Source: Eunapius fragilis
Taxonomy: Eukaryota; Porifera; Demospongiae; Spongillida; Spongillidae
Direction: 5' to 3'
DNA: 64,000 nucleotides
Assembly (NCBI GenBank): GCA_963681505.1
Contig: OY811991.1
Span: 1,305,501 to 1,369,500, forward strand
In this document: piece after piece, positions 18,301 to 29,617 of the stretch
Position numbering within the stretch: the stretch's first letter is position 1
Layout of the letters: each line of letters begins with the position of its first letter
The notes under the pieces: generated by a model
Told to the model about the DNA's origin: nothing
What the model saw: the letters and a program-made list of their open reading frames with translations, nothing else
Database searches by the model: none
Translations under genes and position numbers: made by a program

Positions 18301-18453
18301 TACCCAGAGGTAATCTATTCAGATGTTAATTATATAATGCTTTTAATTTAATGTTTCTGTCACTTATAGCTGATGATTTCAATTATTTCCAAGAGCAAAG
18401 AAATGAATTATGAAGAAGCAGTATTATATTATGTGGACAACCTTTTGAACTGA
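15313..18453 (+). CDS. OTU plus Ulp1 (C48) cysteine protease protein of Ginger1
   Basis: A gene of about 16 small exons with introns of 45-100 bases. OTU domain: exon ending 15571 carries PADGNCLFSAVCDQL (D and C of the active site); exon 15630-16014 continues SVESWESYLLNMSKYGTWGT and LELQALSNML, typical OTU. Then 16066 on, 16561-16670, 16719 on (GHWFLA, the His), 16843-16927 (VKLYDS, the Asp), 16977-17056, and 17112-17165 (SLKQNSIYDCGVFVCK, oxyanion Gln and nucleophile Cys), which is a complete Ulp1/SENP triad. Further exons at about 17422-17548, 17702-17857, 17908-17959, 18008-18158, 18211-18310 and 18368-18453 (stop) encode an unassigned C-terminal region. OTU proteins remove ubiquitin and Ulp1 proteins remove SUMO or similar modifiers. 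One apparent frame shift near 16320-16345 may be an error, a small intron or real decay. Whether it is joined to the integrase by splicing is open. Confidence 0.75.
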
Positions 18454-18746
18454 AAGCTTGGATTGTTATTAACCTTGAATAATATGCAGTAATTCCATGC
18501 ACGAAGCCATTAATTGTCACATGCACATCAGCAGCAGATAAAATAAATATGTGGAGAACTTTAACTCACACATGGAGCGAAGTACGATGCACCAGCAGTG
18601 CATTAACTCAGCCGTACTAAACGTGTTAATGGAATAGTGTGATAGATCAATTCAAAATAAGAGTCCATGCATGTTGCCTCAGATTATGTGTACCACTGAT
18701 ATGTTGTCAACCCCACTAACACACGCACGTACATATAAGTTCACGA

Positions 18747-19340
<594 letters not shown>

Positions 19341-19386
19341 TGTGGATGGGGCATGGGGGAGAGGGAGAGAAAGAAGAGGGAACGGG

Positions 19387-19418
<32 letters not shown>

Positions 19419-19659
19419 ATAATCTATTCCAAAGGGGGATAAACTATTCCGGAATAATTTATCCGGGGGATAAACTATTCCGGAATAGATTATCCGGGGG
19501 ATAATTTATTACGGGGGATAATCTATTTCGTGACACCGGCTTTAAAATCGGTCGACCGGCTTTAAAACGGGCGACCCGTTTTAAAACGGGTCAGGTTTTT
19601 AATTGGGCCGTAACAGATATAACAGTATCAATTCCAGCATTATGCAGCATGGGCATGAC

Positions 19660-20434
19660 CAGGGCTGCCGCGATATATCGCGATATTTTTTATACATCGC
19701 GATATGCATGCGATATATCGCTATATATTTTTTGGCGTTTCGCGATATTTTTGGGGGGTTTTCATGATAAAAACTTGCGCGGAAATAGACGGAAAAGCAC
19801 AGTGATTGGCAGAAATTAGAGTAATAACGAAATATCAGCATGTGTATTTGAAATGGCGATAAATGTACGCGTGCATTCGGTGCATGCAAGCCATTTAATT
19901 AAAACAATTTAGCATTATGCCTCAGGAATATGCATTTCCCCAGTCGTTCTGGCAGAATCCTCCATCGTTTCTTCTGGAGTATATTTTTGGCTGTGGAGAA
20001 AACCCTTTCTGCAGGTGCAGTGGAGGCTGGAATTGATAGGTACTTCCTTGCCAGTTTGGCAACATGAGGGAAGTGGACTTCATGTTGCATACAACCAGGC
20101 TGATACAACCCAAGGAGCTTTCCTGTACCACCCAAAATGTTACCACACGTCACTCCTAAACGTTTTTCGATCAACGGCCACAATATCCTCTTTCCCTACA
20201 GCATGGCAGGACGGTCTATCAGTCGCTTCTTTTGATCCCGCCATAACGCGTAGCCTCAACAAAGATTATTTGAAATTAATAGCAATGAATACTTTAATAT
20301 CACCAATGATCATTAATTTCATCACTTTTATTACCATAAATATATATCGCGATACATATCGCGATATTTTACTCATATCGCGATATATCGCGATATGGAC
20401 GATATCGGCAGAAGACCATATCGCGGCAGCCCTG
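19660..20434 (-). mobile_element. hAT element with 8-bp TSD (truncated transposase)
   Basis: Ends CAGGGCTGCCGCGATAT and ATATCGCGGCAGCCCTG, flanked by GGCATGAC at 19652-19659 and 20435-20442. Both subterminal zones are dense in ATATCGCGATAT palindromes. At 775 bp it is an internal deletion derivative that keeps the end of the transposase gene. Confidence 0.93.
19899..20183 (-). pseudogene. hAT transposase C-terminal dimerisation domain
   Basis: Reads FPHVAKLARKYLSIPASTAP followed by AERVFSTAKNILQKKR and ends FLRHN; the block LSIPASTAPAERVFS is the signature of the hAT dimerisation domain. About 95 codons remain of a transposase that normally exceeds 500, so it cannot be active by itself. Confidence 0.85.
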
Positions 20435-20442
20435 GGCATGAC

Positions 20443-21054
20443 CTTACATGGGCATGACCTTACATGTATTATAAACTAAAACAAGCAACTTTTATTTCCA
20501 ATGTTGATTATTACTAGCCATTGAGGGTTCTCCATCTACTAATTCGTAAAAACCATCCTTCCTAAAAGACCTCCCATGATCCATTATCTTCCTTTTAACC
20601 TAAGCGTACTGGCAACCACTGTGTTTTAGCTTTTTCTCCTTCAATTTCTTCCTCCCACTTCGACAGTATCAAAATCCCCTGTTTTCAAGCTCTTTCCACT
20701 CGCTTCTGTCGCCATACTAGTAGTAGATGCCATTGCCATTGAACTGATTGCAGTTACAAAGTTTAAGGTTTAATGTAATCTAAGTGCCTTATTCACAGCC
20801 TTAAGTGTGTCTATAGTATAGATGCAATCAGACTCAGGGGAGGCTGAAGTGCATGCACTCAACACAATAAGAAATTAAGGATTAACCAAAACGTCAGCCA
20901 ATTCGAGCCGACCCAATCGGATTCCATTACGCAAAATATCCGTGTAAATCCGGATAGGACTAGGCCGGATACCGGTAATTATAACCGGATTGATGAATAA
21001 CAAAGCGGAATCAGTAATATCCGTCATTTAATTACTATCCGGATGCAAACCCTA
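20443..21054. other. right portion of the outer hAT-like element
   Basis: No gene seen. The last 140 bases hold TATCCGG repeats leading to the right terminus; the remainder is anonymous AT-rich sequence. Confidence 0.45.
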
Positions 21055-21189
21055 CCGCCAGAGCCTCCATCTTTTTAAAAACACCAGGATGATCCGTGAA
21101 AAACTGCCGTTAGGAAAAAAGCACCCCATATTTGTTCACTTGAAAATATTTTTGACATCATCTGATACGCGGTGTGATAAAGAGAAAAA

Positions 21190-21225
21190 AATTCATCCAG
21201 GTAGGAATCGAACCCACGGCACCTT
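21190..21225 (-). other. tRNA-like T-arm / pol III box B, possibly a SINE remnant
   Basis: Minus strand reads GTGGGTTCGATTCCTACC, a good box B and T-arm. The 5' half expected at higher coordinates is separated by the MITE at 21227-21374, and the sequence beyond it (21378 on) has no clear box A. Best read as a SINE or tRNA-pseudogene fragment. Confidence 0.4.
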
Positions 21226-21226
21226 A

Positions 21227-21374
21227 AGGCCGGCATACACGGGTCGACTTCCTGCCGATTTATCGTCTGCAACTCAGCGTAAAAACTCCGTATAACTTTA
21301 GTTATATTTTCACCCGTATTCATTTGAGTTGCAGGCGATAAATCGGCAGAAAGTCGACCCGTCTATGTCGGCCT
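21227..21374. mobile_element. 148-bp fold-back MITE, TTA duplication
   Basis: Arms of about 50 bp: AGGCCGGCATACACGGGTCG on the left and its near-perfect complement on the right, flanked by TTA (21224-21226 and 21375-21377). The 3-bp TTA duplication suggests the PIF-Harbinger/ISL2EU group. Confidence 0.8.
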
Positions 21375-21735
21375 TTATGCGTTGTAAGCTTAGACCTTTT
21401 TATAAATTACACGCTGTCTGCTCGGTCCCATTGAACCTATAGGCCCTCTACCCAGAAATTTTGAAATGGATTTGCTGTCGTAGCAACGAACAGGATAACC
21501 GATGTCCTTTAGAATGCACTATACAATAAGCACACTGAGTTAAGAAGCACCTCTGATTTTCATAAGGCGTATAAAATCACGTGGCCTTGCCGCACAAAAA
21601 GGTGTCGGTTTTGAAGTAATATTTCAGTGCGTACTAACCAATATACGTTCTGAACACTGTAGTGGCTCTCGTGCACATCGATAGGCTAAAGTACAACTAT
21701 ATCAGTATGGTACCATGCTGGAGTGGTTGTACTTT

Positions 21736-21896
21736 CAGGGGCGGACACAGGAATTTGGAAAGGGTTAGGGGTCCCGCACTTGTGCACGCTATATCACGTG
21801 AGGTGTTGTTAATTGCTTTCGTTAATAGTATTGATACTCATCATCAGATCCTGAGGGGGGGGGGAGGGGGGGGGGGTGGGTGTCCGGAAACTACCG

Positions 21897-21933
<37 letters not shown>

Positions 21934-21951
21934 CCCCTGTATCCGCCACTG
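21736..21951. mobile_element. non-autonomous CAG..CTG TIR element, 5-bp TSD (copy 2)
   Basis: Ends CAGGGGCGGACACAGG and CTGTATCCGCCACTG, flanked by ACTTT (21731-21735 and 21952-21956). A G-run faces a C-run internally. It landed inside the left target duplication of the neighbouring fold-back element. Confidence 0.85.
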
Positions 21952-21957
21952 ACTTTC

Positions 21958-22314
21958 GGCAATCTTTTACTTTAGGGTCCCCATTGAAATTCATACTAGT
22001 AATGTGTGTGTCTACTCTGGGGGTGACGATGTATACTTACCACTGCTTACACTAAACGTAGGCTAGGACGCTAATACGAGAACTATCAGAGGGGCGGGTA
22101 GGCGTTCATTCGGCTGAGTATGAAACGCTAAGTACTGTATGTGATTAAGATGGCGGCCGTGAACTTAGCGTTTCATACTCCTCTGATAGTTCTCATATTA
22201 GCGTCCTAGCCTACGTTTAGTGTAAGCAGTGGTAAGTATACATCGTCACCCCCAGAGTAGACACACACATTGCTAGTATGAATTTCAATGGGGACCCTAA
22301 AGTAAAAGATTGCC
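21958..22314. mobile_element. 357-bp fold-back element, 8-bp TSD
   Basis: Two almost identical 133-bp arms: GGCAATCTTTTACTTTAGGG on the left and its complement ending GATTGCC on the right. The target duplication GTACTTTC is intact at 22315-22322; on the left it is GTACTTT at 21729-21735 plus C at 21957, interrupted by the 21736-21951 element. A second 18-bp inverted pair (GAGTATGAAACGCTAAGT) sits in the loop, with AAGATGGCGGCC at its tip. Confidence 0.9.
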
Positions 22315-22467
22315 GTACTTTCTTCTACTAAAGGTGCGTTTTCTGAAGTGGTGTTCAAACGCTTTGAAAAACGCCATTTTTGTTGACTATTCCGCGCATA
22401 CTTATTCGAAGGAAGGGTCGAATGGAAAGGTAAAAATTAAACGTTATGTTTATACATCTTGTATAAT

Positions 22468-23263
22468 CATGGCCGTAGTCAATCACAAAAATTTGGGGGG
22501 GGGGGGCTAATTAACATTATCATCTTTATAAAACGATGCATAGATAAGTATGACACTTAAATGCACAGTATGCATTAAACGGTAAATGTTCCTAATACAG
22601 CTAGTGTGGCGGCTTGAATTATGGCATACAAAGTCATTTGCAACTGCTTGAAGGTCCAACATGTCTGTATCATCTTTATGCACATGTAAAATCATGCACC
22701 AGTTTAGCCTGATGCATGCATGGTACTCCTCAGCCATGTCTTCAAGCGCCTAAGGGCACTAAACGTTCGTTCACTAGCTGCGGCATTTGTTGCTGGCATT
22801 ACAAGAATAAACTTTGCAAGCTTCAATACCTCTGTGTATAGCTGACGTTGAGCTGAATTGAGTTGGTGCAGAAATTGAATTATACTTTTTAATTTCATAC
22901 CGACTATGAACTTCAAAGGGAAGATTGCAGTGCAATTGGATGGCCAGACGCTCAAGATCATAGTCCTTCCTATACGGATCTAAAATTTTCATTGCATTTA
23001 TTTAGTTTGCATTTAGGATCACAAAGGAGCTCCTGTAATTTGCACAAAACTTTATATCCATCTTGATCGAATCGCCGCGCTGAATGGCATTAACAGTATA
23101 ATCAAATGAATGACTCTCGTTCAAAATTTATGGCGGCTTGCAATACCGGAATGTGTTCAATTTGTGGTACCGCGCGTACTAGTATCCTTTTATAAATAAT
23201 ATACTGGACCAAAATTTTGGGGGGGCTTAAGCCCCCCCGCCCCCCCCCCCTACTACGGCCTTG
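22468..23263 (-). mobile_element. hAT element, degenerate, with 5-bp TSD
   Basis: Ends CATGGCCGTAGT and ACTACGGCCTTG, flanked by ATAAT (22463-22467 and 23264-23268). Internal G-run at the left and C-run at the right. Contains the tail of a hAT transposase gene on the minus strand. Confidence 0.75.
22560..22995 (-). pseudogene. hAT (ZMYM1-like) transposase C-terminus, frame-broken
   Basis: Frames switch from YRKDYDLERLAIQLHC to LAKFILVMPATNAAASERTF followed by SALRRLKTWLRSTM, and then to RLNWCMILHVHKDDTDMLDL. Together these give the dimerisation domain of the ZMYM1-like branch of hAT transposases. At least two single-base shifts separate the blocks, so the gene is dead. Confidence 0.85.
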
Positions 23264-23399
23264 ATAATGCATTTCTTTTCTCTGAAGGGTTTAGAGCTGT
23301 CAACTGCCGTCATGGCATGGTTCTTGCATGCACCTAACGGATGATGATGAAGGAGTACTATGTGAGGAGGGCACAAAGACGTATATATGTGAGTGAGGA

Positions 23400-26300
23400 T
23401 TAAATAAATTTTTTTCCTCTTCTGTGGTGGGGGGGATGGCAGCTACAGCTTGTGGGGCTATAGTGATCAAGTGTTCCTTGACAATACATATAGAGATGCT
23501 TTACTTTGTCAGTAACTGCTGTGTATGCCAAGCCAAGCCGTGTAAATTTGGCATGAATGGACTCAGCCCCCTGTTCCCCTATAGGAGGCCAAAACCAACA
23601 TGGGTTGAACTTGCCCATGGAGTAGCATGGTCTTCCAGAATCCTTCGGGAAGGATTTACAGAAGAACTCCATGAACTGTTCAATGGCCTGTTCTGTAGAA
23701 TTGACAATTGTATAGTCATGAAGTCACATGAACTCATAAATGTATAAGAATATTACTCACCTAGAGCACAAGTTTGTGCCCCATCATTGAAATTCTGGTC
23801 GTAGATGTTGTGGCAACTAGCAAACATGGAGAACGTATTGACCAGAATTTCAGTGCGGTTTTTTATGTCTGTTGATCGATGGGGCAATCTGTTCTGTGCA
23901 GTTTGAACCAGTGAATTGCACAGTGTCTGGATGTATAGTGAAGGAGTTGCATGATATCACTACTTGTGAAATTATATTTATAGTATACCTTGAGTGCCTT
24001 ATGTACATGGTTGCCAATGAAGGCACCTCCAAAGTATTGCTGGCGGTGTACTCCTATGGACTGCAATGCAGAATCCAGCTCCTTAACAAAGGGACTGTCT
24101 TTTACTGAAAACCCCTTTTGCACACTATGGCTGTGCATTTGGTTTTATCCGTTTCCTAGTGAGATTTGTGTTTGAATTTTAATGCTGCATGGTTCATTAC
24201 TGTTGTTTGAGAGATTTCATTTTGTCTTTTCAATGTTTGAAGAAATCCACAGTGACTGATCTTTCTCCCCATCTACTAGTGAGGCATATGTTGCCATTTG
24301 CTGCAAGGCATCGTATGACTCCCGTGCTTGCTCCAGCTCTGCTTGTAACATGCGAAGCTTTGCAGCGCCTCACTATAAATGGAGAAGGTGAGTGAGCATC
24401 CTCTCTCGAATACAGAGCCAGCACAAGGTCAAGGGTATGACATTCAAGCAACTCAAAAATCTTGGTGATGATGCCCAAAGTGATGTGAAGACCAGGAGGG
24501 CAAACCTAGCACGTGTGTATATGTGTGTGCGCATGTGCATGGGTGTGCGTGATCATGCGTTACATAGCATTTCTTGGCAAATTCACTTAATACTTACTTG
24601 TGAGATGGACATGTTGAAAATCAGTTCTGTGATGAAGTTATAGAAGTGTTGTGCCTCTTTCTTGTCGACCCCTGAAGCAGTGTAGTGCTGATGGTCAGCA
24701 CGGATAGATTCAAATATTTTTTCTGGCGGTTGTCCTCTAACTGAGAGAGGTATTACCAAGTGCTGATCGTGGGCCAAGCAATACAGACATTGGTAGCATC
24801 CTGTAACAAAGGTCAGTGTTTGTGAACTTCATGTTTTGTATGCACGTAGTCACATACCACTTGCTCCTGACCCTGACAGCCCATACATTCTAGTCAGGAA
24901 CTCGTAGTCCCCACAATGAACAACTTGATAGTGCATTGCCTTTTTGTTTAATGTTTGTTGTTTTTTAAAAATAATATAATATTAAATTTCCTACCTCCAT
25001 GTCATTCCTAGTAGATGTGCTACTTGATCGTTATACTGGTCAAGTGCTATATGGAGGTTGGTAACAGTGTCACCTGCTTCAAAGCAGCAAAACACGCATG
25101 TGTTGTGGATAGAGTTAGGTGCTGCAACATTCCCTATCTGAAACTCAGAATCAGAAAGTTCATCTTGAATGAGCCGCCTCCTTTGTCCCCTCCAAGCTTT
25201 ACTCACTAGCAGGAATGACCCGATCATGCCAGGTAAGCCATCCTGTCCTGCACTGGGTTTAAATTATTGTGAAGGTTAATTACTTAACCTCTAACCTTTC
25301 ATTCTCTTCCAAGAGGTCAACAACCTTTTGAACCAGGTCAGGAATATAAACCAGTGGAGCTCCCCTAAGCTCTTCATCACCAGAAGTGTGAGGAAATGAA
25401 AACAGCCATCTCTCCTTTCCGGTTGCTGCCCACAATTCGTCCGCAGATGTTGTGCATCCTCTCCTGCCTTCTGCAAAGGAGACTTCCTCTCTTTATCACC
25501 TCCTTTTCCATCAGGACAGCTGGTTCCCCTCCACTGACAATGCTCCTTGATGTCTGCATCTCTAAACACTATGACTTTCGCCGTCTTAGAACAAGCCGCT
25601 GAGGTCGGATGCTGGGCTTTTGTTACATGTATGAATGTCATTGGCTGCAAGATATGTGGGTTAGTATGACATAACAATATATGTGACACTGAGTATACTT
25701 ACTTAACTAGGCAGTTGTATTATGCCTTGGACTGGCGGAGATGGCCCTCTTCAGCAGTGCTGCTGCCTCTCTTCCTCCTTAGCATGTAGAGATGGTGTGC
25801 ACTCATGCCCTTCATAGCAACCAGCCTTCACATCTCTGTGGCACCCCGTGTGGACTGTACCTGTAAATCCTTCAGCAGGATTACAACAGCATTTGGTGCT
25901 GGCTTTATTTCTGTGGTTATCAAATAGCTGTCCTCTGAGCAGCAAGAACACACTGGGGATGATGCTGCTACCCGCTCCACACCACATCTGGTGCAGGCCA
26001 GCTTACGACATGGCAGTTCAAGTGGCTGTGTCAGAATGTTAGAACACACCACACACTTCAACTTGTTCAGGACACTGACTTGCCAGCTGAGGATAAGGCT
26101 CGCATGAGAAGATTGGAGGAGGGACAATCTTCAAAAGATGTGCTATAAACATGTTTGGTGTGAGGCCTGATTGACGACCTCTGCCAACTGTATGCTCCCT
26201 GACATGACCTCGTGCACTGACTTTGAAATGTTGTGGTATATGATTTTATATACTGATAATGTTGCATAGAAGCATGTACTATACTGTACCATGCACACCC

Positions 26301-26570
26301 TTCATTTTTATGTACTTCCTTCATTTGTGTGTACTTCCCATACAAATGGTGTTCGTGCATACCTATGGCTGACCTGGCACTGATGGATAGCAATGGCAGA
26401 AATGATGTTCAGGGTGCACTTGAGGGTTATCAGTAAGGGTGTTGATGGAAAATGCAATTTGCAGATAAAGGTGCAAATGCTTTGCATTCATAGGTCTGCT
26501 TTTTACTTTTCCTCTTCACCACCCTGTGTCCACATACCCTGCAGTGCAGCAAGCAGTTGTTTGGTGTGGT
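23400..26570 (-). pseudogene. KDZ transposase-like gene with RING-type finger, broken
   Basis: Minus-strand exon series. Near the 5' end (26500-26570) HCRVCGHRVVKRKSKK; about 26375-26465 LQIAFSINTLTDNPQVHPEH with a shifted frame; 25900-26060 a RING-like finger LKCVVCSNILTQPLELPCRK ... CTRCGVE ... CSCC; then exons at about 25380-25620, 25290-25385, 25020-25220, 24600-24790 (PEKIFESIRADHQHYTASGV), 24240-24380 (coiled coil), 24030-24138 (QYFGGAFIGNHVHKALK), 23757-23940 (SLVQTAQNRLPHRSTDI) and 23400-23720 ending GEQGAESIHAKFTRLG. The last motif and GNHVHK are, as I recall, the recognisable end of KDZ-type transposases. A one-base shift just before GEQGAESIH (ILEDHATPW... reads in another frame) and another near 26450 indicate decay. 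Terminal repeats were not found. Confidence 0.65.
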
Positions 26571-27102
26571 AGTCCATTCTTGTGACCTATGTTCATGTGC
26601 ACATGTTCGCGCAATGACCACAACATGCATCGATTATTCATTAGATACACTAGGGCTTTTCATGAAGACAGAAAATTCGGTGACAGAAGTGTTTCATCGA
26701 TTCTATTTGTGGCATGCCTTTGGAAAAGACTAGTCTTACCTCCAGCCTGTGTGCAGGAGGGCCGCAATATCGAATCTTGTACGGGCCTTGTACCCGCCCT
26801 TCCAGAATGAGCGCCGCGTACCGATGTAAACACTACTTGCGCATGAAGTTGCTGCGCAATATAAAGAATGCGTGTTCATAATAAATAAAAGAGGCTGAAG
26901 TGTTGTGTTGTATTCTACTTATAAGTATATACTTTTATAGCTATTCTGAGGAGTTATAAGGTTTGAAACATCAGGTGTCTGCAATTAAGTGTTTCTTTGC
27001 TACGTTCTGCAATCATGTGTCTCCGTGGTTCTAGATGGTCATACCATCGAGGCTCATGCTCCCCACTAGACTCTGCCATTGATCTGTCCTGCTCAGCAGG
27101 CA
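26571..27102. other. upstream of the KDZ gene; nothing recognised
   Basis: AT-rich sequence with no convincing exon or repeat. Confidence 0.4.
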
Positions 27103-27107
27103 GAAAT

Positions 27108-27132
27108 CAGGGGCGGATCCAGGAATTTTGAA

Positions 27133-27163
<31 letters not shown>

Positions 27164-27411
27164 TTATTATAAAAAAGTTGTATTCTAAATCTGTGCATGG
27201 GGCACTAATTAAATACCGTTTCGGTTCAAGTAGGAACGATGCTTCACTTTGTGCGCATAAGTTAATACAGGTATAGCATTATAAAAATACGTGCAGTGAG
27301 CGCGTATGTATACATGTAGTTAATTAGTCGTAATTATTTTCGTTACTTATCCGAAAGGGGGGGGCTACAGCCCCCATAGCCCCCCCCCCCCCCCCCCTAT
27401 ATCCGCCTCTG
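27108..27411. mobile_element. non-autonomous CAG..CTG TIR element, 5-bp TSD (copy 3)
   Basis: Ends CAGGGGCGGATCCAGG and TATATCCGCCTCTG, flanked by GAAAT (27103-27107 and 27412-27416). G-run after the left end, C-run before the right end. Confidence 0.87.
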
Positions 27412-27800
27412 GAAATGATTAATGTCTTGCTTGTTTGCCCTAATGTTTGTGTATGTTATTATTATATCTTGTATATGTGATTCAGATTGTTTCTCTATAC
27501 TACAAAAAATGAAGTGTTTCTACTTGATTTAGACAGGTACCGTAAATAAAACCTAGTTTCCAACTGCAAGCAACCGTGCTTTAGCCCACAAGCTTCAGAC
27601 TCGATCCCATATTGCATGTAAAAACAACTGTGACGTATGTTAACTCTAATTTTTCAGAGTAATGATAAGTTGCTATTCAAACGGATAAGTTTTTCAAATA
27701 CGAATGTATTTCAATACGAAGGTAGGTATATCAGGTAGTAGTTCCTATATAGGCATTGGACTCGGGTCGTGAAATCATTAAAAACGCGACCCGCGTATAA

Positions 27801-28588
27801 CCAAGGACACTTAATTATTACATGGACTGGAAACCACCGCGTAACGTAATACAATAAAATTGTCGCAATCCTCGTTGCGCCTCGTTCCCACCTTTTCAGA
27901 CAAAAAAAAGGCTTTTGTGAAGTTGTCTTAGCTTTGGAGTGGCTTAAAGTTACAGAAATTGTTCTTTTGTTGAGGTAAATCCGTTTTAAGTCTTAAAGAT
28001 TACGTTAACATATACGGGTCTTAGCTTCTACGTGCAAGTTTGCCTCGCTACGCTACTTTGGTTAGGCTCCTGGACACACCGATGAGTAGACATTTGTTAT
28101 GAAAGGTGTTTCCAGCGCTTAATGGTATGATACAAGTCCTATGTTTAGTTTGTATTGAAAAGGATGTTTCTTAAAGGGAAGGGCAAACGATTTTAATCGA
28201 ACGATGCGCATGTTTTGTTGTCAGGCCACTGCAAATATGGTAATAGTTATTTAACGTTTCACAGTATACCAGGATGGTTTCTCTAAGTCCAGATTATATT
28301 ACATGATGAACAAACCTATATTTATTTCTATACATTGCCTTGAACTGATGCTTATTAATTATTGGTTCATTGCTAATTTTGAATTAGCGATGCAGAAAGG
28401 GAAGCGAAGAATGGTTTATACATGACAAAAATCAACGTCGAAGCACCACAGTCAAGTCCCAGTCTTCTGATGCACTATAACAGTCACATCGTGTACATGT
28501 ACTAATTCATTAATAATTCACGAGCAACGAGGATAGCGACATGAATTTATTGTGGTTTCCAGTCCTTGTAATAATTAAGTGTCCTTGG
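27801..28588. mobile_element. 788-bp TIR element with TATAA duplication
   Basis: Ends CCAAGGACACTTAATTATTA and its complement, about 37 bp in all (through TGGAAACCAC), flanked by TATAA (27796-27800 and 28589-28593). No coding capacity seen. The uninterrupted counterpart of this site is visible in reverse at about 41478-41500. Confidence 0.82.
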
Positions 28589-28747
28589 TATAACTCGCGT
28601 ACCAAGAAACAGATAGTATAGCTCTTTGTTGCTATCGAACCAGAAGGCAAAGACGGTCATTTTAATGTTTTGTTTCGGTCTCGAAACTGTTTGCATTAAG
28701 AGAACAAAAAAGTTCGTGTATTTCCTCGTCCCCAGGCCAATTCTTCT

Positions 28748-28749
<2 letters not shown>

Positions 28750-28794
<45 letters not shown>

Positions 28795-28800
28795 GTCGTC
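28750..28800. repeat. (TCG)n trinucleotide repeat
   Basis: About 15 TCG units with one interruption, part of repeat family B. A shorter version lies at 36100-36112 and, reversed, at 41320-41332. Confidence 0.95.
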
Positions 28801-28906
28801 TAATTCTTCTAATTCATAACTCAGGATAGGAATAGTTTAAATGAGCGCAAATTATACCAATCGCTTTAGAATCTCCTAAAGGACATCTTCAGGTATCAGA
28901 TATAGA

Positions 28907-29184
28907 ACAAGTAAAGAAAAACATTAATTCTCTAACGAGAAAGTTGGTGGGATATAGGAACTGGAGGCAAAGGTGGTGTAAAAAGGAAGGGAACAAGGTT
29001 TTTGGAAAAGAAAAATGAGACAAAAATCCTATATTTAGCGCTTCTGTTGGTTCTGTTACATTTACACTTGCTAAATATAGGATTTTTGCGGACTCATTTT
29101 TCTTTTCCAATAACCTTGTTTCCTTCCTTTTTACACCTCCAATTCCTATATCCCGCCAATTAGAGAATGTTTTTCTTTATTTGT
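28907..29184. mobile_element. fold-back MITE, family C (copy 1)
   Basis: Arms of about 120 bp beginning ACAAGTAAAGAAAAACAT and meeting around CCTATATTTAGC. Related copies: half element at 40861-40975, complete at 43344-43613, and behind each duplicated membrane-protein gene (about 48655, 55238, 61865). Confidence 0.8.
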
Positions 29185-29617
29185 AGGCAATAGTGGCGTA
29201 AAAAGTGGGCTGAAGGATAAGGAAAAACGAAATCAGTAGTCCTATATTTATAATTAAAACATGAACTAGCTTATTAAAAAGAGATAATTATGGTAACATG
29301 TGTGTTTTCATAATGATTCAAAATACATGTATTAACCAGCATCTATTCACCTACATATATGTGGTCACTACACATCTAGCAGCAGCTGCAGAAAGCCATT
29401 GTGTCCAAAAAGTTCATTTGGTGAGCCCAGTACCTGTTTGGAAAAAATGTCAATCCAGATATACTTAGGCATCAATTTAATTTGGTTGTCACGATGAAAT
29501 CATGATGACATCAACAAAAGAAGCATGACATTATTGCCAAATTAAATCATAGAAACCTAATTATGTCATAGTTTCATTCATACATACTTACCTCATTTCT
29601 GCATTATTCATTTTAGT
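29185..29617. other. spacer before the 91-bp array
   Basis: AT-rich; no exon, repeat or element recognised. Confidence 0.4.

Larger units (their letters stand above)
27725..28890 (+). mobile_element. repeat family B, copy with an inserted fold-back element
   Basis: 27733-27800 plus 28589-28890 align in reverse orientation with 41225-41540: shared blocks include GAACCAGAAGGCAAAGACGG, AAAGTTCGTGT and CCTCGTCCCCAGG, followed by a (TCG)n run and ACCAATCGCTTTAGAATCTC. A more diverged third copy lies near 36060-36200. The (TCG)n part would encode an Arg run on the minus strand, as in the Harbinger-like frame at 38997-39236, so a Harbinger ancestry is possible. Confidence 0.6.
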
